Source: Spinellus fusiger (taxonomy: Eukaryota > Mucoromycota > Mucoromycetes > Mucorales > Phycomycetaceae). Taken from it: DNA of 64,000 bases. A program made the position numbers and the translations under genes. The notes under the pieces were generated by a model that was not told the DNA's origin, ran no database searches, and saw only the letters and a list, made by a program, of their open reading frames with translations. The DNA is taken from NCBI GenBank assembly GCA_025094145.1, contig JALLLS010000084.1, positions 62,001 to 126,000 on the forward strand. Direction: 5' to 3'. Of this stretch, positions 10,705 through 23,228 are shown in pieces; within the stretch, counting starts at the first letter, position 1; every line of letters begins with the position of its first letter.

Positions 10705-12811
10705 GGTGGTAGGAGACAATACCACGCCTTCTCTCTTTGCACACACACACTATCTCTTTTTTTGCCTTTTGCATCCATTCATCCATGCATCTATTGTATG
10801 ATTACATAATTCGATATGTTTAACACTGTTATAGTATGTAAATAAATAAAATAAAATATATACAGTCTTCTTCAAAAGTACATCTAGTTGTGTCTTGATA
10901 CTAAGCAAGATGAAGTTTATCAAAGTAATGTAGAATGTAATGTGCTGATAAAAAGGTGGCCGTCTTTTCCTGCTAGATCTGTTCCTGGAATAGGTACTGT
11001 TCTTTCTATTTTGTATTCTCCAATGAAAGATACAAAGAAAATAAGATATGTACTCCATGGAGGTGCAGGTCATCGATTCCTTATCATTCATCCATCGTGT
11101 TAAATGTTGCTATATTAATTACCTTGATTGGCTATTTCTGCAAGAGAATAAGTATTCTATTGTTCCTTATTACTATTTTTATTCTACTGAGTTGATATGT
11201 CACATCAAGAATAAGTGGTTTTTATATATATAATCAATAAGTAAGGCAAAAACAAAAACAAATAATAAACATACTAAATAAGTATCTATCTATGTATTCT
11301 TAGCGTCAGACATGAAAGCTAAAAAAGAAAGATAAAACTAAAGAATAAGAGCTGCAGACTTTTCATTTTTCAATCAGGATTTCGCCCAAATCTCTCTCTC
11401 TCTCTATTCTATTCTATTCTATAGAGATAGAGATAGAGAGAGAGAGTGTGTGTGTTTTTCAATACTTAATGTTTGTTTCATCTTCAACCAACCCACTGAC
11501 CTTCATATCTTTTACAAGTGATCGAAAGCCCCTGAATTGGTTTATTCTCAACTACAGTGTGCACGAGGCAATGTATGAGTCGATCCCACTACACCAAGGC
11601 CCTTTATTTATTTATTTTTATTCTTATTATTTTTATTATTTTTTTTTAAAAAAAAAGCATAGAAACATATACAAAAGTGTATAGTGATTCTGTCAAGTCT
11701 AAAGAAAGTGACAATACACTACATCAGACCTGACAAGAAATTATGACAAGAAAAAAAAAGCATATACTTTATAAGAGATAGCAAAGAGATGTCTTTTGAG
11801 ATGCCTAACTGTTCATTCAGGACAATAAACCTATTTTCTCAAAAGAACAAATGTAGAGCCTTCAGAAGCCTATCTTTGTCATCTTTCCAAAGAGTGTTGG
11901 ACTGTATTCTTATAGAACAACCCACAGAACTCATTTTACAAACAACTAAAAAAAGAAAGAAAGACGTGTGGCACCAATAACTCTTGTAGGCTATAGAGAA
12001 ATCATTAATAATATACTCTCCTCTAACTATATCAGTACAGAATACCAACACAGCACCAACAAGCACAAGGAAAGGAGACTATGAAAGAAAGAAAGAAAGA
12101 AAGAAAGAAAGAAGAAAGGATTAAACATCGTCTTGTATCCATCTGAGGCCCATAGAGGAGTCCAGAGATCATGGATTGAAAAAAAGATCTCTCAGAAGAA
12201 AGGACTTGATTTTATTAGATAGATAGATTACCATCCCAAGGGAGAGTGCTCACCCTAAATCTATATTCTATTTTTTTCACGATGCTTTTCTAGCAATGGA
12301 GTGTGTTCCTTAATATAATCACAGGAAAAAGAAATAACTCCTCTCCCTAGAATTTCTCATTCTCAGACCTAATTGAGCCCTTTCAAGGTACACCACACCA
12401 GCGAATTAGGTAGTTTACAAGGGCCCTTAACACTGTCCAAGATGTAGGAGGCTGTTTTGTTGATACTATGAGAAGAACTACCCATGAGTGTCACTGGTTG
12501 TCTCATCACAGGCATGTGTATAGAACTAAGAGCCAAGTTAAATGTCAGTACTATCATCAGTGGCCGATGTTTTTGTTTGTTTGTTTGTTTGTTTGTTTGA
12601 TATATATATAGGTATTATTATTGTCATTTAGTTGTCTAATACTCCCCTACACACTCGTTAGTCTTTGTTATACTTATTACACTCATTTTTATAAAATAAA
12701 GTCCACAAGGTGTATGAAGAGTGGGGTAGAAACTAGAAAATGTAGAGTGTAAAGTTCTTATTATTGACACAGGCTTGTATGCTGGTAAGTCTCCTACTTT
12801 GGGTACTTTTA
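10705..12811. other. AT-rich intergenic region with microsatellites
   Basis: No supported gene. It contains CTATT and GAGATA runs near 11395-11448, a (GAAA)n tract near 12084-12118, a (TTTG)n tract near 12571-12600 and poly-A/T runs. Short frames have no recognisable similarity. The region ends at the outer boundary of the left inverted-repeat arm. Confidence 0.5.
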
Positions 12812-15334
12812 TACTAGACATTATAATATCCTTTTGCATGAAAAAATTCAATAAGACACACTTTATCACACTTTAGATAGTTTACCGGTATCATGGGTTT
12901 CCGTCAGTTAGTCAACCGAGGCTCCAGCGATAACTGGGGAGGAGAAGGATGGAGATGAACCAGAAGGCTTGGTTCTTTTATTGGTTCTAGGTGTATCTTT
13001 GGAGTCATGCTTTCTTTTGTTATATCTACGAAAGCGCTCTGGGTAGGTGCCATTTTCCCTTTGAGACATTAGAGTATGTCTAAAGTTCAATGTAGCAGCT
13101 AGATCACGATTCCAAAGCCTCAATGTCTTGTCTTTCATACAATTTTGGTTTGAACACCTATTTGAAGAGAGAGAAATATGAGTTTCTTTTTTTGATATAA
13201 AATTAAGAAGAAATGACCTGGGAAGACCATGAGATTTAACTTGGAGTATTTCTGTTCGTTGATAGAGCCTGGGGTTCTTGACATGTTTAAATGTTTCCAA
13301 AGGTGAGAACTTGCACTCAGGACATAGGCTTGATATTTTGAATTCATTGATAAGATAGAGTCTGAATTCTTCTTTCTTCATCATCTTCCGCATGCCTTTT
13401 TCCTTTATTGTCATTACTCTGGTAGGATTCGCACCTGAATAACTTGCTATAGTCTCCTATAAAAATCAAATATATGTAAGAATCCTAGATTGATTCTATA
13501 AACATATTGTGTTTTCTTTTCTTTACTCGTATCTTGTTGGCTGCATAACATCTTTAGTTCAGAAAGAATTGATGAGAATACAATAAGAAAGAGGAAATAA
13601 ATAGTTATTTTATTAGCAACACTGAGTAGTGTCAGCTATTATTTATCATCCATTGATGTGATGGTGTCGTTAATAGCCTCTTAGGTCCAAAGGTATTTGG
13701 TTTAGTTAATGTACAATTAACTCTGCTCTTATTTATTCAAATTGTTTGTTATTCTTTTATACTTCTTTTATACTTTAATGATGACTACAAATACAAAAAC
13801 TTGGCAGAAATCACCACCAAAAGGCATACATTCTAATGCAGGCTATTGTACTTTTATATTATCTCTGAAAGATCAATCCACTGTATTCAAATATACCACA
13901 GCTTATTATAGATGCCTCATCACAAACCATTGATTGTGTAGCTGTTTTTTTAACCATTTGCTAACTGTTAGTTTCCTGTTTTTAGTGTATAAGATTCAAG
14001 GTAATATTATTCTGTATACTGCTTGGTATATCCTTTCTCAGTGTGTCTTGGTTGTGCCGTATAAAATCTAGGTAACCTTGCTCAATGTTAGCCTATACTC
14101 TATACTGATAAAAAGGGCTTTCCAAATAAATGCAAATGATTTATTTTTCTGTACATCAATCTGACGCAGTAATGTTTTAGTGTAATTATCTTGATATCTT
14201 GGTCATTGAATAAGCATGTATTCATAGTCTAACCTAACTATCCTATATGAAAAAGAAGTATTTAGCTCATAGGATTGTATGACTGATTCATTTTACTCAT
14301 TCGTTGTAGTATACTACCATTTCTTGATCATATCATAATGTCTACTTTCTGTTTGATATCTATCATTATTTGGACAATTGTAATGACTTGCGTAAATAGC
14401 CATGCTTATAACAGCCTGTATATCTATTTTGACAATGGTTTACTAAAGAACAGTTATTGGGTATATAATTTGGATTAACATACTTGTTCAAAAAAGTGTG
14501 AATACAGCCACACTCAATTGAATTGAATACCTTTGAGTATAAATATCAGGACGAAACAGATAAGACATGTTCAACATTAAATAAAACATTTTACATTTGA
14601 TCTATAAGCTCGAAGCTTAAGCATATCAAGTCTCAATATCTTTAATTATAGAGAATAGAATAATAATACAGTTAGTATTTCGTATGGTTTCCTTTGGCAT
14701 CAATGGTATCCGGGCATCTGTCTGTCATACTCTGAACTCATCATTGTGCAAGTTTAATATTAACTTTCAACACTGATAATAGATACCCTTCTTTCTTCAA
14801 TTCATATTTCTAAGGCGTATCAGACATGTTCAATTGGGTTCAAAAAGGACTTTGTATGAACCAGTAATTAAAGAACCCTAAATTGATGTGTCTCTTTTCA
14901 CTATCTGGCATAGGTCCCAGTATGACAGCTAGCACCCTCTTCTTGTAACAGAAACTCGCTGTCTTCTTTCTGATACAATTCCATGAACCGAGAATGAAGC
15001 TCACCAACCAAGATAGTGATATATTCGTCTTGGTTTACAGTGCTATCAACAACGACTAATGAGCCAAATCCATTGGCCTAATATCAGCTCTAAAACATCA
15101 CACCATCGCCACCAAACTACATTGTTGGAACAATAGGGTTATAACTATATCGTTTTCTAACTATTTTAATGACACAGGCATCTCTATTGCTCTTTTTCAT
15201 AATGTATGTTGACTCATCAGACTAAATGATAACTCTCCACTAATCACTTATCCAACTGGCATGTTCCTTAGCCCAACAAAACTGTTTCTCTTTGTGTGTT
15301 TTGCATTTAAGGCTGGCTTGTGGTCTACAGAAAA
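12812..15334. repeat. Left arm of a 2523-bp inverted duplication
   Basis: Reverse complement of 20802-23324. For every shared open frame, paired coordinates add to 36136 (for example 12908/23228, 13414/22722, 13742/22394), so no indel separates the arms. Stretches I compared base by base are identical. Outward similarity ends at 12812, where ACTAGACAT continues but flanking bases differ. Inward it ends at 15334, inside a Tc1 element that is complete only on this side. The arm contains a truncated Fanzor gene, about 1 kb of unidentified AT-rich DNA and the Tc1 copy. Confidence 0.93.
12908..13456 (-). pseudogene. Fanzor (eukaryotic TnpB) C-terminal fragment, left copy
   Basis: Mirror copy of the fragment at 22680-23228. 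Exons on the minus strand are 13456..13218 and 13157..12908, separated by a 60-nt GT-AG intron. The fragment encodes the region EFRLYLINEFKISSLCPEC, then, after a loop and KSHGLPR at the splice junction, CSNQNC and RLWNRDLAATLNFRH. These match the zinc ribbon (CxxC plus CxxxxC) and the RuvC-III Asp motif of TnpB/Fanzor RNA-guided nucleases, followed by a basic Lys/Arg/Ser tail. The RuvC-I and RuvC-II parts and the N-terminal RNA-binding region are absent from the arm, so it cannot be an active nuclease as it stands. I saw no in-frame stop in the retained part. Confidence 0.8.
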
Positions 15335-15602
15335 AGATCCAAACCCTAACTGTGGGCTTTTTTTATCTCAACTATGCTTTCAATGACAGTCAATTCTAAT
15401 CCAGCCTTCAACAGGTAATAAATGCCCCATCATCTTCTATCTTTTGCCTTATCCTATTCTCCACATATGTGAGTTTCTGACTATCTATCTGACAGGTTGT
15501 GTTGGTTTAACACTATTTATAAAGAGTAAGAATTTTATGCAAAAAAGAAGGTATTATTTTATTAAAATTTAGGCAAGTATTAAATTCAATTGGGTGTGAC
15601 TG
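14505..15602 (-). mobile_element. Degenerate Tc1/mariner element within and beyond the left arm
   Basis: Terminal inverted repeats CAGCCACACTCAATTGAATT (14505 on) and, on the other strand from 15602, CAGTCACACCCAATTGAATT are each flanked by TA (14503-14504 and 15603-15604). Length is 1098 bp. The minus strand retains broken Tc1-type transposase motifs such as DSTVNQDEYITILV, LLQEEGASCHTG and LNPIEHV, interrupted by many stops. The inverted duplication boundary at 15334 cuts through this element, so only this copy has both ends. Confidence 0.82.
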
Positions 15603-15639
15603 TATGAAGTGCTGAACATGAACACTATTGTTCAAAAGC

Positions 15640-17400
15640 CCAAAAAACAAGAGGTGTGTTAAGTTGGTAAAAAGGTATATTTCTCAAAGACTTAATTCTT
15701 CAAAATCCAAAGACTACTTATACACTTCTTCTAAGGTATGTCTGATACAAGACTAATTTTCAATACTATCATGGCTGAGGCATTTTATAAAGTAACCCGA
15801 CAAATGTAATCGATGGCTTTAAATTCAGATTTCCTTTTTTTGAATCATACTTTATCTTAATAGTGTTATAACTTCATGAATTCATTAGCTAAAGACATAA
15901 AGCTTTCAATATATACATAGAAGAGTGTTTATAAGACAAGAATAAAGCTTTATTACAAGGCCACCTAATAGCCACTATGGCCACCCTTGGCATCAATGGC
16001 GGCCTGGCATCTCCGCCCCATGCTGGTAATGAGGGTGTCTGTCACCTTCGATATTTTACCCCATTCCAACATCAGGGCCGCCTCCAACTTCTCCTTGGTG
16101 GTATATACCATCCTGTCCTTCCTGATAACTTTCTTGATGTGGGCCCATAGATCCTCAATTGGATTGAGATCGGGACTTTGTGAGGGCCAGTAAGGAAGAG
16201 TTTCCACACTCTTTACTGCCTTCCATTCACGAGTTGCCTTGGTCATATGGGGTCTAGCATCGTCCTCCTGTAGGCGGTAACTGACTCCAGGGTTTAGGAG
16301 AAAGAGACGCTCGAGCTCGGGGCAGTAGGCTTCTCCAAGTACTTCAATGTACTTGGCGGAGTTTATCCTACCCTCCACTACGATCCATCTCCCAACACCC
16401 TCCTCATTGAAACAGCCCCATACCATCACTCCATCACTTCCAAACTTCCTCATTTCTAGGACATTCTTGGGCTTAAAAGCCTTGCTACACTAACTGATGA
16501 ATTTTGCCCCTCTACCATAGCTCATGAGCTCCACCCTAGACTCATCGGACCAGACGACCCCTTACCACTGCTCAAGTGTTCAGTCAACGTGCTCACAGGC
16601 CCACTGGGATCTTACACCCATATGTTTCTTGGTGAGAAGAAGCTTCACCACTGGACTGAAAAAGTGGAAGCCCATTTCATCAAGGTAATTCTTCAGAGTC
16701 TTGTCTGATACCTTGATGGCCATGTTTACCCTAATGGCCGAACTTGGTCTGATAAGAATCGCTGACTACTGTTCCTCTCAACCACTGGAGGGCCCTGTCG
16801 TCCAACTTTCTTTGTCGGCCACTCTTGGGAGAAGGTACTACCAAGCCTCTCTTCTTAAAGTGTCTCACAATGTCCCCTACAGTGGTGGGAGGAACATTAA
16901 ACATACAAGATGTCTTGGCCAGAGTATTGTTCATGTTCAGCACCTCATGGAGAATGGCTGAACAAGTCTCGAGGATGGTCTATTTCCTATACATCTCGGG
17001 GGTCTTGGTGAAGATGTTCACGGTGTTGGATGAGTCAGATATTAGAGAAAAAGAATTGTTATTAAAGAAAGAAAGAAAGAATAATGTTTATTATTTTTGG
17101 TATAAAAATAGTCTGGAATTTGAAACCATCGATTACATTTGTCGGGTTACTTTATGTTTAATGTGCCTGCTTCCACTGTGATAGACATAGTGAAGCACTA
17201 CAAGACAACAGGCTTGGTTTTACCTTTTCCCAAGAGTGGTCGCAAGAGAAATTTGGACGACAAGGCCCTCATAGGGTTGAGAAGAACAGTTATGAGCAAC
17301 TCTCACTAGACTGAAGTAGCCATCATGGCAGACATGGTCATTAAGGTATTAGACAAGACTCTGAAGAGGTACCTTGATGAAATGAGCCAAATTCATACGA
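15640..17400 (+). mobile_element. Tc1 relic split by a nested Tc1 insertion
   Basis: After the inner element ends at 17152, the plus strand reads FNVPASTVIDIVKHYKTTG and PKSGRKRNLDDKALIGLRR, the helix-turn-helix region of a Tc1 transposase, then KVLDKTLKRYLDEMS. The part before the insertion (about 15640-15788) probably supplies its N-terminus. The TA at 15788-15789 and 17153-17154 is the target-site duplication of the inner element. The outer ends of the host copy were not defined, and the catalytic half is missing. Confidence 0.6.
15790..17152 (-). mobile_element. Tc1/mariner element with inactive DDE transposase, nested
   Basis: A 1363-bp element bounded by near-perfect inverted repeats of about 40 bp (outermost AAGTAACCCGACAAATGTAA) and TA duplications. 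The minus strand encodes an N-terminal helix-turn-helix part (16943..16731), a middle part with the first catalytic Asp in VVWSDESR (near 16545), and a C-terminal frame 16453..15965 with VMVWGCF, the second Asp in LQEDDARPH and the catalytic Glu in SPDLNPIEDLW. Frame changes and stops between the two open frames mean it is a pseudogene. Sequence quality is better than in the other Tc1 relics, suggesting a later insertion. Confidence 0.88.
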
Positions 17401-20400
17401 GAATGATGTGTACCTGCCACACTATTTCTCCTTAATAACTAGTTTAAGCCTGAGAACAGAGACATGAACAAAGTTAAACTAAAGGAATTATTGGTTCACG
17501 AGTGGTGTTTATGATGCATCCGTGTTTTTCTTTTCTTTTCTTTCTTTATACGATACTGGTAGAGTCTTGTCGCACGTGAGTTTTAAGCAACACGGTGTCT
17601 ACATAATTGAATAGCAGTCTGGGTTGAATGACTGGTTTGATATTCCACATCACTGACAGCTGCAACTACAGTCCTAGCACTAGCGATGAGCGTGGTCTTT
17701 ATCTAATTCATCATTCGAATTAGTCCTAGATAAATTTTATGTATTTTTAGTGTCTTAATTAGTTTGTTAGTAAGGCAATGCAATCAATAGAACAAATGAT
17801 AAACTGTGGTGTAGTTTAATGAGTCTCCATAACCTCAGCAGTCTATTGTTTCTTCTTCTTTAAACTTTCCTATCATATACCTTCTTTTTTATAAGGTTTA
17901 TAGATCAATTATTTAATATAGATAAATAATATACCAGTGAATATAGATGATCTTATATGTCAATGATAAAAAGACTTGGATTGAGTCGCAATATCCGATG
18001 TACGATGCTCAGTTTGTTCCGTCAATTGCACTCTCTCTCAATGCCCTGATGGTGCTGAGATGTCTGAGAAATAAATTTAAGGGAGGAGATACACTTAAGA
18101 AGAGTCTGCAGAAGAGACACATCTTTCTAGTGGCATAAGCGTCATGTTCTTCTATCAAAAGGCGAATTTAACACTGTGGGAACATAATAATACACATTGA
18201 TTTATAGTCACAGTGTCAGTACCAATAATCACACAGAATCAGATGAAAATATTTTCCCACTTGACTCTATCTCTATAGCAGCCACCCACAGCCGTCCTTT
18301 TTATTTTCAACAGCCGATTCCTGTGATTCACTCAGCAGTCATTATTAAGTCACAGATTTGCATCTCCTACTCTAGTCAAAAAGGTATAAATATCCGCTTT
18401 ATTTCCACACCTTTTCTTTTCTCTCTTTACTATCGGAAGCATTAATTGAAGAGACAGTGAGAGTTGACTTTATCATGAAACATCTCTAATATGAAATTAT
18501 GCTTGGTGTAATGGGAGTTATTTGCTCTTATGACCTATCAATTCCATAGATTAGTCTCTTTTTAAGAGAATACTTTGTGCTTGGTAGTTTATAGTGTGTA
18601 CTCACCTTCGCCTCTTTCTGCATTCTTGATGTGGTTGCTAGACATGGTTATGCGTTTATATTATTAAGCATCCTGTCTGCTCCCCTCCATCTTTAGGTTT
18701 GTAGGAGGTGTGCTGGGTGGCCTATGCATTGTGACTATGGATTGTGTGGAAACAGGAGTGATGGATACAAGTGGGTCGCTCCTGCTTGTAGGCTCAGGAT
18801 TTTTCAAGGCTCGCCCTTTTTTGCCTGGACCCTTTGTCGTGCTACCTGCGGCAATGTCGTAAACAATTAATAAAATGATAATAAGCAGTCTATTCCACTG
18901 TGGCTTTATATATATATATATATATGTACAATGAGGATAGATTAGTCATAATAATAATAAACAGTGAAGAAGTGTGTGTATGGTTTACTTGCTAGGTGTA
19001 GCCATCACACTGCTCGACTCTGTAAAGGACTTCTTGGTAAATAAACAATGAGTGCCGCTTTAACTCTCGACCCCACAACAGAACAGAGCCCAGCTTACTT
19101 TACTTATTCTGCGTACTTCCAACGACCACCGCAGATTAAGGTGCAGTATTTAGTGGTGGTATATTGTTTTCTTAGGGAACACTACTTCTCTACAAGAACT
19201 TGGGAATATAATAGTGAAAAGAAAAAGAAAAAAAGATAGTAAGATAAATAATCAAAGAATACAGTAATAACAATAAAAGATCGGAGGTTATTAAGAGAAA
19301 ATACATGGTATCTAAAGACTAATATGTATTTTATTCATTTATAAAGATACAATGAAGGATGCTTGGAGCAACTTAAGAAATCATGAAGAAACAAATAAAG
19401 CAACTTTAAATAACAGTATCTGACTTTGATAAACAGTTGAATAAGGGATAGTAGCGAGTGGATAACAATAAAAAGAGAGTAAAAACCTTAGTTTTTAAGT
19501 GATCTCCTTGTTATTCTATGGTTTTGTATTACTTTACAACCTGATCATTAGTAGTCTCAATGATCAAGCTACTAGAGGCTAACTCCACCCCTGCGATTTA
19601 AATGAGACGTGGATATATTCATTAATTGTAATAACATTAACAACTTGAACCCACAAACAGTGTTAGAAAACCACTTAAACACACATACACACATACACAC
19701 ATACACACATTAGCATATTTAAATAACATTTGATTCTACCTTAAGTCTTCTGATGGTAAAAGGAAATAGGAAGAATAGAAATAGAAATCATTTATAATCA
19801 ATAAACATTAAATTCAAAAGTGATCCCAATTTTCCTCGGAGGGTCTAAGCTTGCAAGGTACTGCAGGTATTGGTGGTAAACGAAAAATATATATTTTATA
19901 GTAACAGTATCATTGCTGAGTACACGTGATATTAGAGTTGGATCTCATACATGGCCATGTAGTTCATGCGCAATTACCATTGATGATCTTTTGCTGGGTA
20001 TTAGACAACTAATGTCACTATGGCTATATTCAGAAGAATCTAAACACAATAGTATTTCTTTTTCTGTGGATTACCACTTTATCCAGTCATTGGATCATCT
20101 TTCTAAACTACACAACAACATAGTTTTATTTATATGAGTATAATCTGGGGTCCATCAATGGATGGATCTAATAAAGAAAGAAATAGAGCTTTGGAAAGAA
20201 TAGACAAATGTTCAGTAAATACAGCCTAGAGACAGTGGTAGAGACAGTAGATGATAGAAAAGATGAGGAGCTCAACAACTCAATTTGTTAAACCCTCTTC
20301 AAGTGATGCTTTAGCAATAAGACTCATCATACTAATAAAATAGAAACCCCTTATCGGGTGGGGATTTGGCCTGTTGAAATGACAAGGCAGCACTCGAAAA

Positions 20401-20801
20401 GAAATAACAAGAAAAGATACAGTATAGGCTCTAAAAGTGGATGCAGTACTAAAGACATTAATACAAATATCCACTGTTCTTTGTTTGTACATCTAATTCG
20501 TTGTCTTTGGTTTTAGGCAAGATGAAGAATGAATGAATGGAAGACAGAAAATCATTCTAAACAATACCTTGATACAGACTGTGATATCAATGTATCAAAG
20601 AGTGTGGATCACTATCGCATTTAGAGAGTCATGTAAACCCTTAAAAATTGAATGAGATGGATTTAATACACCTGGAAAGATGTTATTAGAAAGGATACAT
20701 TTGCCTCATACAATCAACTGACATTGGGAATATTGAAGTTTGAGGTTGATATAATTAGAGACACCCTTATCACTTACTGTAATCAGTTAGAGTATGTATT
20801 C
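17401..20801. other. Spacer between inverted-repeat arms
   Basis: AT-rich, with short open frames only (for example 17947-18138 and 19913-20137 plus) and no recognisable product. It contains a (TA)n run near 18909, a CACATACA repeat near 19681-19710, and one GC-richer patch described separately. Confidence 0.5.
18606..18865 (-). other. GC-richer possible gene fragment in the spacer
   Basis: On the minus strand, 18855-18665 reads as a Lys/Pro/Ser/Thr-rich peptide (STTKGPGKKGRALKNPEP and onward) ending at a stop, with a possible acceptor CCGCAG before it. Just below, 18645..18606 reads from an ATG to a GTGAGT donor. Base composition differs sharply from the surrounding AT-rich DNA. This may be the remnant of a host gene or of an element's gag-like region. 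I cannot identify it. Confidence 0.25.
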
Positions 20802-21631
20802 TTTTCTGTAGACCACAAGCCAGCCTTAAATGCAAAACACACAAAGAGAAACAGTTTTGTTGGGCTAAGGAACATGCCAGTTGGATAAGTGATTAGTGGA
20901 GAGTTATCATTTAGTCTGATGAGTCAACATACATTATGAAAAAGAGCAATAGAGATGCCTGTGTCATTAAAATAGTTAGAAAACGATATAGTTATAACCC
21001 TATTGTTCCAACAATGTAGTTTGGTGGCGATGGTGTGATGTTTTAGAGCTGATATTAGGCCAATGGATTTGGCTCATTAGTCGTTGTTGATAGCACTGTA
21101 AACCAAGACGAATATATCACTATCTTGGTTGGTGAGCTTCATTCTCGGTTCATGGAATTGTATCAGAAAGAAGACAGCGAGTTTCTGTTACAAGAAGAGG
21201 GTGCTAGCTGTCATACTGGGACCTATGCCAGATAGTGAAAAGAGACACATCAATTTAGGGTTCTTTAATTACTGGTTCATACAAAGTCCTTTTTGAACCC
21301 AATTGAACATGTCTGATACGCCTTAGAAATATGAATTGAAGAAAGAAGGGTATCTATTATCAGTGTTGAAAGTTAATATTAAACTTGCACAATGATGAGT
21401 TCAGAGTATGACAGACAGATGCCCGGATACCATTGATGCCAAAGGAAACCATACGAAATACTAACTGTATTATTATTCTATTCTCTATAATTAAAGATAT
21501 TGAGACTTGATATGCTTAAGCTTCGAGCTTATAGATCAAATGTAAAATGTTTTATTTAATGTTGAACATGTCTTATCTGTTTCGTCCTGATATTTATACT
21601 CAAAGGTATTCAATTCAATTGAGTGTGGCTG
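20802..21631 (+). mobile_element. Truncated Tc1 copy in the right arm
   Basis: Inverted copy of 14505-15334. It keeps one terminal repeat (ending at 21631) and the C-terminal two thirds of the decayed transposase, including the AAACCAAGACGAATATATCA-type block around 21100. It stops abruptly at 20802. Confidence 0.85.
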
Positions 21632-22679
21632 TATTCACACTTTTTTGAACAAGTATGTTAATCCAAATTATATACCCAATAACTGTTCTTTAGTAAACCA
21701 TTGTCAAAATAGATATACAGGCTGTTATAAGCATGGCTATTTACGCAAGTCATTACAATTGTCCAAATAATGATAGATATCAAACAGAAAGTAGACATTA
21801 TGATATGATCAAGAAATGGTAGTATACTACAACGAATGAGTAAAATGAATCAGTCATACAATCCTATGAGCTAAATACTTCTTTTTCATATAGGATAGTT
21901 AGGTTAGACTATGAATACATGCTTATTCAATGACCAAGATATCAAGATAATTACACTAAAACATTACTGCGTCAGATTGATGTACAGAAAAATAAATCAT
22001 TTGCATTTATTTGGAAAGCCCTTTTTATCAGTATAGAGTATAGGCTAACATTGAGCAAGGTTACCTAGATTTTATACGGCACAACCAAGACACACTGAGA
22101 AAGGATATACCAAGCAGTATACAGAATAATATTACCTTGAATCTTATACACTAAAAACAGGAAACTAACAGTTAGCAAATGGTTAAAAAAACAGCTACAC
22201 AATCAATGGTTTGTGATGAGGCATCTATAATAAGCTGTGGTATATTTGAATACAGTGGATTGATCTTTCAGAGATAATATAAAAGTACAATAGCCTGCAT
22301 TAGAATGTATGCCTTTTGGTGGTGATTTCTGCCAAGTTTTTGTATTTGTAGTCATCATTAAAGTATAAAAGAAGTATAAAAGAATAACAAACAATTTGAA
22401 TAAATAAGAGCAGAGTTAATTGTACATTAACTAAACCAAATACCTTTGGACCTAAGAGGCTATTAACGACACCATCACATCAATGGATGATAAATAATAG
22501 CTGACACTACTCAGTGTTGCTAATAAAATAACTATTTATTTCCTCTTTCTTATTGTATTCTCATCAATTCTTTCTGAACTAAAGATGTTATGCAGCCAAC
22601 AAGATACGAGTAAAGAAAAGAAAACACAATATGTTTATAGAATCAATCTAGGATTCTTACATATATTTGATTTTTATAG

Positions 22680-23228
22680 GAGACTATAGCAAGTTATTCA
22701 GGTGCGAATCCTACCAGAGTAATGACAATAAAGGAAAAAGGCATGCGGAAGATGATGAAGAAAGAAGAATTCAGACTCTATCTTATCAATGAATTCAAAA
22801 TATCAAGCCTATGTCCTGAGTGCAAGTTCTCACCTTTGGAAACATTTAAACATGTCAAGAACCCCAGGCTCTATCAACGAACAGAAATACTCCAAGTTAA
22901 ATCTCATGGTCTTCCCAGGTCATTTCTTCTTAATTTTATATCAAAAAAAGAAACTCATATTTCTCTCTCTTCAAATAGGTGTTCAAACCAAAATTGTATG
23001 AAAGACAAGACATTGAGGCTTTGGAATCGTGATCTAGCTGCTACATTGAACTTTAGACATACTCTAATGTCTCAAAGGGAAAATGGCACCTACCCAGAGC
23101 GCTTTCGTAGATATAACAAAAGAAAGCATGACTCCAAAGATACACCTAGAACCAATAAAAGAACCAAGCCTTCTGGTTCATCTCCATCCTTCTCCTCCCC
23201 AGTTATCGCTGGAGCCTCGGTTGACTAA
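22680..23228 (+). pseudogene. Fanzor (eukaryotic TnpB) C-terminal fragment, right copy
   Basis: Exon 22680..22918 starts after a TTTTTATAG acceptor and continues in frame; exon 22979..23228 follows a 60-nt intron (donor CCCAG|GTCATT, acceptor TTCAAATAG). Because the intron length is a multiple of three and has no stop, an unspliced frame from 22722 also stays open. Spliced, the junction gives KSHGLPR-CSNQNC. Features are the zinc ribbon CPEC...CSNQNC, the RuvC-III motif LWNRDLAATLNF and a basic tail with a likely nuclear-localising KRKHDSK. Fanzors are RNA-guided endonucleases whose guide RNA overlaps the 3' end of the gene; the 96 bp of conserved arm after the stop is where it would lie. N-terminal exons are missing. 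Confidence 0.8.

Noticed and set aside
13742..13933. A 63-codon frame duplicated exactly at 22203-22394 (minus)
   Set aside because: Identity follows from the inverted duplication and is not independent evidence of selection. Composition is AT-rich and no domain is recognised.
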